64,000 nucleotides of DNA from Ichthyosporea sp. XGB-2017a. Its lineage: Eukaryota > Opisthokonta > Ichthyosporea. The notes below the pieces were generated by a model. The model worked only from the letters and a program-made list of their open reading frames with translations, was not told the DNA's origin and made no database searches. The DNA is taken from contig PDIM01000022.1 of NCBI GenBank assembly GCA_002811675.1, forward strand, positions 61,393 through 125,392, written 5' to 3'. Position 1 is the first letter of the stretch. Every line of letters starts with the position of its first letter. Of this stretch, positions 30,317 through 42,700 are shown in pieces. The position numbers and the translations under genes are program-made.

Positions 30317-31197
30317 NNNNNNNNNNNNNNNNNNNNNNNNNNNNNNNNNNNNNNNNNNNNNNNNNNNNNNNNNNNNNNNNNNNNNNNNNNNNNNNNNNNN
30401 NNNNNNNNNNNNNNNNNNNNNNNNNNNNNNNNNNNNNNNNNNNNNNNNNNNNNNNNNNNNNNNNNNNNNNNNNNNNNNNNNNNNNNNNNNNNNNNNNNNN
30501 NNNNNNNNNNNNNNNNNNNNNNNNNNNNNNNNNNNNNNNNNNNNNNNNNNNNNNNNNNNNNNNNNNNNNNNNNNNNNNNNNNNNNNNNNNNNNNNNNNNN
30601 NNNNNNNNNNNNNNNNNNNNNNNNNNNNNNNNNNNNNNNNNNNNNNNNNNNNNNNNNNNNNNNNNNNNNNNNNNNNNNNNNNNNNNNNNNNNNNNNNNNN
30701 NNNNNNNNNNNNNNNNNNNNNNNNNNNNNNNNNNNNNNNNNNNNNNNNNNNNNNNNNNNNNNNNNNNNNNNNNNNNNNNNNNNNNNNNNNNNNNNNNNNN
30801 NNNNNNNNNNNNNNNNNNNNNNNNNNNNNNNNNNNNNNNNNNNNNNNNNNNNNNNNNNNNNNNNNNNNNNNNNNNNNNNNNNNNNNNNNNNNNNNNNNNN
30901 NNNNNNNNNNNNNNNNNNNNNNNNNNNNNNNNNNNNNNNNNNNNNNNNNNNNNNNNNNNNNNNNNNNNNNNNNNNNNNNNNNNNNNNNNNNNNNNNNNNN
31001 NNNNNNNNNNNNNNNNNNNNNNNNNNNNNNNNNNNNNNNNNNNNNNNNNNNNNNNNNNNNNNNNNNNNNNNNNNNNNNNNNNNNNNNNNNNNNNNNNNNN
31101 NNNNNNNNNNNNNNNNNNNNNNNNNNNNNNNNNNNNNNNNNNNNNNNNNNNNNNNNNNNNNNNNNNNNNNNNNNNNNNNNNNNNNNNNNNNNNNNNN
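30317..31197. other. Assembly gap (881 N)
   Basis: Undetermined bases bracketed by the 46-nt direct repeat. Long frames spanning the gap are artificial. Confidence 1.
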
Positions 31198-31228
31198 TTT
31201 TTCTTTTTTTCTTTTTTTTGTTTTGGTT

Positions 31229-31274
31229 TTTTTTTTTTTCATTTCTCTCTTTTCATTTGGTTCCGGGTCTGGGG
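31229..31274 (+). repeat. 46-nt direct repeat, right copy
   Basis: Identical to 30271-30316. It is followed at once by TATAAAAAG, whereas the left copy is followed by the gap, so the two contig ends could simply be the same locus. Confidence 0.97.
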
Positions 31275-31283
31275 TATAAAAAG
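31275..31283 (+). promoter_or_regulatory. TATA-box-like element
   Basis: TATAAAAAG directly follows a GC-rich GGGTCTGGGG and lies about 260 bp before the transposase-like frame. It is the cleanest TATA-like match I saw outside AT-rich background. Function is unproven. Confidence 0.3.
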
Positions 31284-31536
31284 AGAGCTCTTTTGTGCCA
31301 ATTTTTGCTATTTGTTCTTTGTAGATAATCTCGTTTGTCGATGTTTAAACTTGATTAAATCCATTAAATCTTTTACAAGTAATGCAAAGATTTAGATTGT
31401 TAATCAAAGACTAAGTTTAAGGAAATACAAACAAAATTATAACGAGAAACTATGACAATCACTTATATTTTATATATAAGCACTATAATAACATTAACCC
31501 GCAGTACCACACCAGCGACGGAGGCACTTTAGACAC

Positions 31537-32680
31537 ATGAAAGCATTGGCTAGATTATTAAAAGCAGCAGCAGCAACGGACGCTTCGGAGCGTTCCGGCC
31601 AACAGAAAGTCCCACTCGCACCAAAGTTTGTGATGGGCGGCAGTAGATGTACAATGTTGGCCTTTGTCGTATTATCTTTACTGTCGTGTGCCCACTTCGT
31701 TTTGGCAGCACCGGTAGCGGGTGCCCCGCCGGTGGACAACGCTGGTGTTGCGTCAATTGTAATGGCAATTGCGCTTGCAGCAACTGCTACCGCAACGTCG
31801 GTGATAAGTGCTGTGCAAGTTGGAGTGGTCACCGACGTAGTCGAAAGGGAGCCTAAGAAGAGGCATGAAAAGTATTCAGCTTTGTGCAGGAGAAACAGCG
31901 TAGTGTTAGGAAGTTATGTAAGCTTATGGGACGCCCTGTATAAGGACAAGCAGAGCTGGTATGCACCTACGGTTACTTTGCGACCCAGAGAGTTTAAAAG
32001 AATTGGCTCTCTGGGTGGAAGCAAAAGCTGCTGCCCTTGGCATCGAAAGGCTTTCGCTTGACTATTACGAAGACCATGCGGATGATCAACTACGGGAAAC
32101 CAGGGTTGCTATTTTTCTCTTCTGCGTCGCGGATGCTGGCACGACAAGAAATGCTGCAGACCTTTTTGGCATGGGCCTTTCCTGGTTTCTGGTTTAATCA
32201 GCACTTTAATGAAGTGTTCGAGGTTATGCTAGCTCTTTCTTATGAATTATTACCTTTCCATCAGTAAATGGGCGTCAATTGTGGAATAAGTAGGGAAAAG
32301 ACTTTGAAGCAATTGCCGGACTTGTACGAGTCGGTGGCGCGATAGATTGTTCTTTGTACAGAATAAGAAACCCAACGCTAATATTGGGATTAGTCCGGTC
32401 GAACCATACATGTGTGGGAAAGGATGTGCAGATACGAATTCATCACCGGTCGTAGACGCCCGTAAAAGATTTATGACTTTACATATGATGTCTGGGTCAA
32501 ATAACGATCAAACCGTCTACAACAGATCACCTCTGAAGAAGCGGTTAGCAAGCATTTTACCCGCATATTTGAGTTTTGTTGGTGACTCGGGCTATGCTTC
32601 AAGACAAGAGATGCTTAAGAATAAGCTCCTGTGCGCCTTTTCTTGTGGTTTTACTGGCTTTAGGCCCATCCAAATGTAAG
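31537..32680 (+). pseudogene. Harbinger-like transposase relic (DDE_Tnp_4 type)
   Basis: Similarity passes through several frames. Frame 31537-32061 gives an N-terminal part with a hydrophobic segment and WYAPTVTLRPREFKRI. Frame 31961-32197 gives LRETRVAIFLFCVADAGTT and RNAADLFGMGLSWF, the helix-turn-helix region (family pattern: R.A..LF..S.ST). A further frame from about 32200 continues with FNEVFEVMLALSYELLPFH. Frame 32347-32680 carries the core VVDARKRFMTLHMMSGSNND with the second catalytic aspartate and LSFVGDSGYASRQEML, the family's GDSGY block. Frame changes and in-frame stops (notably around 32260-32440, where the first catalytic Asp motif GAIDGT is expected) show that it is inactive. 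The domain order is strongly Harbinger-like; the exact family was not verified by search. Confidence 0.65.
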
Positions 32681-33123
32681 CTAACCTCGCTTGTGTTATA
32701 TCGCGTACGGATTAAGAACTCACTTTCTTCGTCATTGAAAATCTGGTTGTGACTACCTTTTCTCGTAGAAGGGCCTTCTTCTTCGTCTCCACCGTCTTCA
32801 TGTTCTTCTCCTTCCACCTGTTCTTCTTCTTCTTCAACTTCCTCTTCTTCTTCGACTTCTTCTGCTTCGACTTCTTCTTGATCCAGGTTTTCATCACTTT
32901 CCTCAGCCAGGATATTCGTCTTATAACTACCATCTGCGGCACGATACACAATAGCTCTACCAGGATGATAGTTCTCATAATCCTGGTTGTTATGTGGATT
33001 CCCATAATAATAGGACGGTTGCCTCACGACAGAACCGCTGCCAGGCATTTCTGCATGCTTGTGCAAGTCTAGCTCCTGATCCGGCTGGTTTGAATTTAAC
33101 ACGATTTCATTCGCGGGTTCCAT
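32599..33123 (-). CDS. Acidic ORF, possible Harbinger accessory (Myb/SANT-like) protein
   Basis: This 174-residue frame starts at the first ATG (33123); a longer TTG-led frame reaches 33246. It has an Asn/Pro/Gln/Tyr-rich first part, then about 40 mostly Glu/Asp residues (EEVEAEEVEEEEEVEEEEE), then KGSHNQIFNDEESEFLIRTRY, which faintly resembles the W..EES..LI start of SANT/Myb domains in Harbinger partner proteins. A GTGAGT donor lies within this last motif, so the true product may splice elsewhere. It could be a surviving accessory gene or a host gene; evidence is thin. Confidence 0.35.
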   Translation of the reverse strand: MEPANEIVLNSNQPDQELDLHKHAEMPGSGSVVRQPSYYYGNPHNNQDYENYHPGRAIVYRAADGSYKTNILAEESDENLDQEEVEAEEVEEEEEVEEEEEQVEGEEHEDGGDEEEGPSTRKGSHNQIFNDEESEFLIRTRYNTSEVSLHLDGPKASKTTRKGAQELILKHLLS

Positions 33124-33766
33124 GCTATTGTTTCCACTGTTACGACGGTTGTGGAAGCCGGGGCGCTTCACTGCCTGATTCTGACTGTGTCTACCATTTT
33201 TTGTTCTTTGTTTGAAATCTTTTTTTTTTAGTATAAAGTTTCTCAAGACAAATTAAAATTCCCCGGGTGGTCGCTTGGGTGGTCTTGTTCAAAGATACAT
33301 TCTTGAGTGCCCCGCTGATTCACTTATTATAATAAACACGCGAAGGGTATTAGGGGAAGGGTTTAGGATACCTGAGCAGGCCCCGTGGCCCCAAGAAAAT
33401 CTCCGCTGGGCGGTGCTGCAGTTGGCACAAAAGAAATTTTTAATTTTTTTTTCGTTGTCAAGGACAAAATTCCTTTTTTTTTTCTATTTATTATTTTTTT
33501 TTTTCATTCATTGTGCACAGAAGAATTTTTTTACTTTCACGCCTTCAAGAGTGCCCACTGCCCAGGGGCTTTTTATTTTTTATTTTGTTTTTTATTTTAG
33601 TACATTGAATGAAACGAAACAATTTTGATCAGCAGAGAAGCGAAAGGGAAAACTAAAGAGGTGTGGACTGTAGCGTGACCAGGCTAATCTCGATGAATGA
33701 AATGTACAAAGCCTTGTAAGGAAAGGAAACCAGTGGGATTATCGTGTCTTAGATAGCAAGATCACA
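33124..33766. promoter_or_regulatory. Dynein upstream region
   Basis: The 640-bp stretch ahead of the dynein start codon contains T-rich tracts (33425-33600) and no supported gene. There is no clear TATA box. Confidence 0.4.
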
Positions 33767-36700
33767 ATGGATCAACATCAAGAATTGGGACACACGGCAG
33801 TGCCAACGCCGCCTTTTCTTCCTGAAAATGGGGATTATTTAGAGGGGGATTATTGGGAAGGTTGGGATTATTGTGAGGAAAAGAATGCTGAGGAGCCGAG
33901 GAGCCTATTTGAGGAAGTTCTGCTTCGAAAAAAGAGAATCAGAGGGCATTTGAAATTTCATTTGGAGCATTCCCCGAAGGATGGTCAAAAGATCAAGGAG
34001 AAATTTAGTGGGTATGAAATCTTACCAGGGATTTATAAGCGGGGTACAATTGCTCCCCCCAAACCATTCTATTCAAAAAATGTGCCCCCCCGAAAAGCTG
34101 ATTTAGAAGAAATTGAAGAAGTTTTCCGCTCGGTCAAAGCTGATAAAGAAAAAGAACACTTGAGAAACCGTATTCCCGATGCAACTGAAATTTTTAATAA
34201 GGTTGATGATTCAGATAGCCCCCCGGAGGAAACTCCTCCAGAAAATCCTGTTATTATGTTAGATGAAGTGGAAGGTGGGGATATAGAAAGCTGTGTTCCT
34301 ACAAAATATCATAATTTTAATACAGGACTTCATTTTCTGCCTTTAGAGCTCTTTGATTCTGAGCTTCAAGAAGCAGAAAAAAAAGGGATAGAAATGGAGA
34401 AAGATTATTGTGTTTCTGATGCTAATGAAGTGAGGGATGCAAATTACTTCTTGGGGGCAAAGACATATAGCATCAACTTTGGATCTTATGCCAACAGCAC
34501 TGTGTTAGTTGCGGAGAAATGCGTTGGAAAGCGGGGACACAGTTTGCTTTATGTTGAGGGAAAACATCTGTGGGTCCCTTGCGAGGTTGTTGAATATGTT
34601 GCTGAAAAGCAAGCATATCTTATTGAATGGATGAATGATATTCCGTACCCAAAAACATCTCCAAATACTGATCGAAAGAAAACATCTAGATCTCCTTTTG
34701 GGATTCGAGTTACAGAAGATTTCTTTTACAATGATCCGGCGAATCGTGAATTTGATCTACCCACAATTAGCAACCTAACTAAAAAGTGGGTTCGGAGATT
34801 TGCTTTTGTGTTGGAAGATGACAACAAGTACATTCTATTTTATCGCATGGAAAAAGCCCAGAGTTTGAGAAAGACGTACGAAGAAGAATATAGAATGCAG
34901 CTTCTTGTTGATTCTCTCTCTTATAGTGCTGTTGGCGGGCCTTGGCAGAACGTCTTTGACTTGAATGCTGTTATTAATTCGGAGGTTTTAAATCTGAAAA
35001 ATTGCAAGAAAATAGATAAAACCAACCTGGACAGCCTTATTGAAAATAATTTTCAGACTCTACACCATGAGTATATGAAAAGCATGAAAAAGGCTGGGGT
35101 AATCTACAGGCTTTCAAAGCCAACAGTAGAGCAGAAGTATGCTGAAATGGGAATTAATGCATCTTCTTCAGAGAAATATAAATATGGATATCCAAGAGAA
35201 AGGTATTCGGACTTCAAGGAGATTCAGACAAAGCTACATAACACTTTGATTCTCAGGGACCCATTAGCTCAATTATTTCTGCAGCAATACCATCTTCAAA
35301 GCGTAATGACATTTGACAAAATTAAAAAGTTAACGAAAGTGACGAAAGGCATATTTGAAATTGGAGAGTACTCGGAGAGTATGTTGCACGTCCAAGAAAC
35401 TCTTATCAAAATAATCTGCAACGAATGGCCTTTATGGGTTAATCAAAGTCTAAAAGACACTTTAGACAAATTGGATGAAAACTTACAAGCAAGCTTTGCC
35501 TCACTAGAGGAAAAGCTTAAAAAGATAAATGTCGCTGTCTGTGTAGATTTGGTTGCTAGTCTAAAGAAAAAGCACGAAGAACTAAAGCAATACACATTGA
35601 ACGTGAAAAATGGATTGATAAAACTCATTATAACATCTACCAGGGCGATATCGTACCAATTTGTTCAGCTTTCTACTGACCTTTTTTATATGAGGTTTAT
35701 TAGAAATGATACCCGGTTTTTTTGTCATATGAACTATGAAATATTATCTGATGGCGACATTTATACAGGTGGTGAACTAATATTAACGCCAACTTTTCTG
35801 GAACTCCGGGAATATATTTTGTTGCAGTTTGATAAAATGAAGGATGCACTTATTCAGTGTCCGGCCTTTCGATTGAGAATCACTAATTCCGATGAAATGG
35901 GGGATGCATCTGCGATAGGTACTTCAAATAGTATCCTTGAGCACTCGCTTTTAAATGGGTCCCCTTCTCTGCCCTTAGGGGAATATGAACATTTTATGGA
36001 GTCTGAAAGAGAGTTTCTTGAGCTTGAAATTGCTGAGAGCGAAGTCAGATGTAAAGAGGTGTCTTGGAAACTATATAAATTGCTAAATGTGGATTTGACA
36101 TCAAATGCATTTAATTTGTGGTTTAATGAAGATGACGACTGGGGTCTAGAAAGCATTAAAGAGTTCGACAAAGCCTATAGTCTGTGTCGAAACAAGCTAA
36201 TCAAACTGGAAAATGTAACTAAGTGCCAAATCTATGGATTTTGTGTAAAATCAGCCAAAAATGTGCTTCTGAAGAAGATAGAAGACATTTTTGTTGATGC
36301 CCAACGTGCTGTCATTAGTAGCTTGGGGACATCAATTAGGGAGGTTTTTCTTTTTGTGGAGCGAGTTAATGAAGCGACTTCGGATGTTCCGGAAGAACTT
36401 GAAGATTGTCACAATCATTTGCAGGAACTTCAGGCCTTGGAAATAGATAAACAAAAAATATTTGCTCAAATAGAATCCCAAAATGACATATATAGTGCTC
36501 AGCAACTTCTGAAATATAGTATTGGCAACCCCGAAAGGGAACTAAAATTGGATGAAACTGCTGAAGCACAATTTTTTACAGCACATCAGATACCTACAAT
36601 GCTTGATTTTAAAATTGCAAGCAATAGCAGCAGTACAACGTCTGTTATGAAAGCCTTGCAGGCAACATTTGCCGAAGAAATTGACGAATTTAAGCAAAAG

Positions 36701-39700
36701 ATTGACTTGATAGTTCAAGGCTGCCTCACAGTGAAAACTTTTGAGGATATGGAGATGACCAAGGTAGAGAGTGACTATTTACAAACAGCAATAACCGAGG
36801 CGTATAAGGAATGCCAGAAGTTGATCATCCATGCCGGGTTACACAAATTAAGTGAAATACAAGATTATCTAAGTGTTATTAATTCACAGCTCAAGGCTTT
36901 AATAGACAGCTTTGATGTTATTATTGGGTGGCCGTTATTGCACAAAAAATCGTTAAATGATAATCTTGAAAATATTTGCATAGAGCATGTCGAAGACAAA
37001 ATTGATCTGTATGGAACTATAGTAGAAGATTCGATGAGTACATTGAGGGCACAATTCGGGGAAGGCTTACACGCTCTACTCGAGGCAGCGGGAAAAGAAA
37101 TTACGATGTTTAAAATAGGCGTTGAATTTAGAGCCTTACAGGTTCTTAAAAACAAATATTTAAGGGACAGACATTTTTTTAGCATATGTTCTTGGCTAAA
37201 TATCAATGGCGAAGCTTATTTTAATTTTGGGTCGTGTAAACTGAGAATTTTGCTGGATTCGTACGATTTTGAGAAAAATATAGAAACAATTGAAAATATT
37301 GTATTCAAGGCAAAAAATGAGTACTCGATCGAAAAGGAGATAAAAACTATACGCGAGCTGATTGGCAGCACAGTGCTTGACTTATACTCCCACATTGTCT
37401 TAAGCACACGAAAAGGGTCGGAAACGACAACCACCGGAGTTTTTCAAAAAATTCAAAACTTTGTCGTTATTAGCAGCAATAGAAAGTACATTCCCATGGT
37501 CAGAAATTATGACCCCATATCTAGGGATATTGAGCAATATCTAACCCAGATTCAGATTCTGAGAAGCTCTCCATTTGTTGGACCGTTTGAAGATGACGTT
37601 AGGGATTTAGAATCATTACTTAATCTCATTATATTAACGATGGAGCTTCTCTTCGAAGTGCAAAAGGAGTACATTCGGGTAGAGCCCATATTTTTCTCTC
37701 AAGGGCTGAGGGATAAGCTACCAAAGCAAGTCAAAGCTTTCGAAAGTGCCATCTTTAAGTATAAGGGGGCAATTACCGAGCCTGCAACGTCATCAAAAGG
37801 CTACCTTGCCAGATTTGTGTCGTCACCAAATTTAATCAATAATTTAAAAGAATGTCAAGCAGAGTTTGATGCATGCATTGCAAACTTAAATAATTGGTTG
37901 ATGAAAAAGCGTGTTTCATTTGGAAGACTATTTTTCCTCTCTGAACCAGAAATGCTGGATATTCTTTCTTTTGCCAGAGATCCAAAAGCACTAGATAGGT
38001 ACATGCCAAGCTGCTTTGAGGGAATCTCATCCTTGATTGTAAGTGACAAAATGCAAATCCTAGGGGCAAAAAGTGAAACTGGAGAGACACTTCTTTTCCC
38101 AAAACCAATTCTTACGCAGAATGATTCCGGGGTCGATTCGTGGATTCTAAGCGTTCAGAATTTAACTGAAGAGGTTCTTCGGGCTCAGCTTTGCCAAGCC
38201 TTGGAAACTTATCATGGTGAAACTACAAAAGTGATTAAAGGAAACGTAGGTATGAGAAGGAAAGCTAACCATCAGACCTATGACCCAGCTTTAGATCACG
38301 AGATGTTCAGTAAGTTTGTGTCACAAATCATTAATATAAGCTTTCAGGTCAAGTTTGGAATAGAAGTCGAACATATTTTAGAAAAAAGAGGAACTAGTCG
38401 AGCTGTAGCCAATTTGAAAAAAAAGTATAAAAAGGTTTTAAGCGAAATAGTTGATGCAATGCAGCCACCAGAGGTCTCAAAAGCTGAAAGAGAATACTTA
38501 TGGGCAAAAGAGCATATTATGAATCCATCAAACAAAAGCACAATTCAAAGCTCAGGGCCAAGCAAAAGCTCAGCTGAAGCACGCAAAATGACCATGAGTG
38601 CTATTTTTGCGCGACAAAATTTTGTTCTCTCTCTTCTTAGTATAGTTGACCAGCTAGAGGCTATAGAGGGCAGGGATAAGCTTTCCCTTGGTATGTTTGA
38701 ATGGCTCTCTCTTTTAAAGTACAAAGTAGACAATGGAAACCTGGCTGTACATCAAGGTTTCACAAAAATATGGTATGGGTGGGAATATTTGGGTGGGACA
38801 GAAAGGTTGGTTATAACTCCGGCCACAAACAGGTGCTTTCTTAATATGGCTACATCTTTGAAGCTAAAGTTAGGAACCACTATATTTGGACCGTCATCCG
38901 CTGGTAAGTCATCAACAATTAAGGACTTTGCGTATGCCAATGGAAGAAGGTGCATAGTTGTGAACTGCTGTGAATATATGGTGAATCATGCAGTTTGCAA
39001 TATTCTTCGTGGCATATGCTGCTCAACTACCTGGGTCTGTCTTGATGAAATGGACAGAATGACACCCGAAACACTTTCCGTATTCAGTGGACTATTTTAC
39101 TCTATTCACGTTGCCTTAAACAATCGGAAGAAAAAGCTTGTTCTAGGAAGTTGCGAAATTAACCTTACTGTTGGACAGGTATGTGGTGTGGGTCTTTTTG
39201 GTAATATACATCCTGGAAGCTTTCGCCGCCATGATTTGCCGGATAATCTTCAGTCCTTGTTTCGCAATTGTTCTTTGGCTGCCCCTGATGTTGGCATTAT
39301 TTTGGAAGCAATTCTCTGTTGTAGAGGGTTCACTTCTGCATCTTCAATTGCTAGAAGAGTTTTGTTCATTTCAAAATTAGCAAATGAACTTTTGAAGCCA
39401 CCGGCTTATAGCACATGCAATCCATCACCACTTATACCAGAAGGAAATGCTTGTAACGATGTTGTGAAAAGTCAATATTATGATTTTGGTGTAAGAACCT
39501 GCAAGCTTATATGCATTATTTCGGCCAAGCTAAGGGAAGATTGGATGTCAAAATCGCACTTATTTGATGAGATTGGAAATTCCGTAGAAAATGATGCCTT
39601 TAACATAGACTCCAAAGAATATAATGATGACGAAATGTCTTTGCAAAATGCGACTAGTACGGCAGAGCAAAAGGAGCATACGCGAAAATTGCATAAAACT

Positions 39701-42700
39701 ATGATGAAGGCTAAAGATAAATGGCGTAAACTCCACACATATGTAACGGAAATGGAACAAAAAGTAGTGTATGAGGCAATGACTGTTTGCTGTCTTCCCC
39801 GTTTAGCTGATAGTGATGTGGACGAGTTTTCTTCACTAGTCCACAGTATTTTTCCCAGTGGGGGGATAGACAAGGATATAGTATGTGAATTTACATCTCA
39901 CGCTAGTGAAGATTTTTATTACGCTCTCTCTGAAGCCATGGGTATCATGAATCTCCAACCTGGGGATGTATTTGTTGAAAAGGTTAGAGCTTTGTATGAG
40001 AGCGTTCAAACTTACTCGGGAGTTATTATAACAGGTTCTACTATGACAGGAAAAACCGCAATTTGGCAGTGTTTAGCATTAACAAGAGGAATTATGAAAA
40101 GAAATTCATCGGGCCCCGACTTGGATGTTGATGTCCACAAGTACATACAAACATTTGTAATTAATCCTAAAGCTCTAAAGAGGGGAGAAATCTTGGGGCA
40201 TTTCAATGGTAATGAATGGCATTATGGCGTACTCAGTAGATTTTTAAAAGACCTTTGGGAAACAAATAATACGACTGAGCCATATTGGATAATCTTTGAT
40301 GGCCCGATGGATTCTGTTTTCATGGAAGACATAAGTAGCTTTTTAGACGAGAGTAAAACTCTCTTTCTAATGAATGGTGAAAGAATTTTCCTCCCCCCAA
40401 ACATTACAATTATATTTGAGGTAGAAACTGTTTCTAATGTATCTTTAGGGGCTATTAGTGTGTGTGGGCAAGTACATGCTGGATCATCAGTAATATCTTG
40501 GAACTTACTGTTAAAATCGTGGAGCCGGAGTGTTTCTTTTGGTGAGAATACTGCTATTATTGAAAAGGTAGAAAGCCTATGCGCATTATTTTTGGATGAT
40601 GTTACCAATTTCTTGAATGAGGGGTTTTGGCCTAGTGATATAGTCATGGAGATAAACAAAAACCATATATTTCAAAACTTTTTTGACCTTTTGGAAGCTA
40701 CTATTCAAAGAGGGTTAACAGAGTTAAACAAAGGACAGAGTGGGGTTGAAGGGGAAAACCCCACCAAGGATGAAATTGAACTTGTTATTGAAGCAATTTT
40801 TGGTTTTGCTATAATTAACACTTTTGGTTCTCTTGTTATGTTACCAGTGCGTACAATTTTTGACTCTTGGTTCAGAAATTTTACTGTCAGAAATAATCTT
40901 GAAGGTCTTTTACCTCTTTTGGAAAAGCTTACAAGGGTCGATAAGTTCAATGAACAGCATGACTTTTCCGACCCAGACAATACGGTCTTTGATTACTATT
41001 TTAATGTTTCCATTAATCAATGGGCCGCTTATTCGAGCTCCCTTGCCGATGACGCTCTCCATGAATCCATTACGTATTATGATTGCTTTATTAATACAGT
41101 GGAAACAGCTAGATGCCATTATTTGTTACAAAATTTACTTCTATGCGGTAAGCATCCTGTGTGTATGGGCCCAGCTGGGTGCGGTAAAACGCTCGCTGTT
41201 GAGAATTTGCTTTTTGAGCATCTGCCTTTTGAGTTTGATGGGCATAGGATAGACATGTCACACGAAGTATCAGTCCATAGGCTGCAGAAAGAAATTGAAA
41301 AATTGCTCATATGCAGAAATCGAGTTACAAATACTTATGGGTCGGCAACAGTAGGAAAAAAGATACTCGTCTTTTTAGATAACATAGACCTTCCAAAGTC
41401 TGAAGTATTTGGCGTTCAATCTGACTTAGAACTTATACGACAGTGGATGGACTATGGGGGATGGTATTCACCTAGTGATAAACGGTTTAAGCACATTTTG
41501 GACTTACATTTCATAGCAAGCATGCGCACAATGGAGTCATTTCCAACGATACCAGAGTACTACTCTCCTTCTGCATCATCTAAATTTCTTCCAATTAATG
41601 GAGAAGCGGAAAGGCTGCATAATAGAGTTCAAAATACATCTAGCGGACCAATTTGGAGAACTGGAGATAGAGTTAGCCGAAGGCTTGTTCGGCATTTTGT
41701 GCCTATTTTTTTTGGAGGGGTTTACCTCGAAAAATCTTCTTCGTGGTTCCAGTTCAAAAAAATTCTTTCTTGTCAGCTAGATAATAACCTTTCAAATACG
41801 AAGTTCAATGTCAGTGAAGTTGTTTTTGCCTTCAACTCTGCTTCAATCACACTCTATAGCAACATTATCGCAAATTTTCCACCAGTACCAAGTAAGCCAA
41901 ACTATATATTTAATTTGCATAGTTTGCATCAAGTATTTTCCGCTGTGTGCAACACGGTCTTGTCATCGTCTTCATTTCCTGAGGAAGGAGATCATTTGCA
42001 AAATTTTTATTGTTGTTGGGTGGCCGAGCATCGGAAAGTATTTCGGGATTGCTTGATAAATGACAAAGATAAAAATCTGTTTGATGATTGCCTCGGCCGG
42101 GTTGTTGACTTGAAGCTCCCATTTGTACTGAATGAGTGGAGATCGTTGGCAAATGAAAGAATATATTTGGCAGATCGTCCTCAAGAAAAGCCTAGCTTCA
42201 TAAGCAACTTTTTAAAGGCTGAGCCTACTGGAGGTGCCTCGAAATTGTTTGGGGAAGACAAACCTAAGGCAAAACTGGAATGTAGGTATTTTGACAACTT
42301 ATCAACGTACAAAGAACATCTAGAAGTTCTTTTAAAGCGCTACAACGAAACCATGCCGACTCAAATCAAAGATCTAGTTGTTGTCGATGAAGTTGCATTG
42401 CATATAAGCCACATTACAAGGAGCATATTCAATTATTCGGGTAATTGCTTTTTACTAGGCCCAAATAACATATTTAGGGAATCAATGGTACGACTGTCTT
42501 CTTTCTTATGCGACTGTCCTGTTGTACATATGAAAGGTACATTTGATGAGGACAGGTGGCGAAAGGAATTAAAGTCTGTATGCCTCAAAGCTACTGTTGA
42601 AGATTGTCCTCTAGTTCTTCTGATTGATCATGCCCGAAATATTCCCGATAAATACTTGGAAGATATCACCCTTCTTGGTGGGAACGGGTTCATTCCTCGA

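Larger units (their letters stand above)
31537..33123. mobile_element. Degenerate PIF/Harbinger-type DNA transposon
   Basis: Two convergent protein relics make up the element: a DDE transposase on the plus strand and an acidic, possibly Myb/SANT-type accessory ORF on the minus strand, overlapping by about 80 bp at 32599-32680. Two-gene organisation with a nuclease and a Myb-like partner is characteristic of the superfamily. I could not identify terminal inverted repeats or the expected 3-bp (TAA/TTA) target duplication, so the true ends are unknown. Confidence 0.6.

Noticed and set aside
30126-31395. Several frames of 300-400 codons spanning the second gap
   Set aside because: Mostly unknown bases with Phe-rich low-complexity ends.
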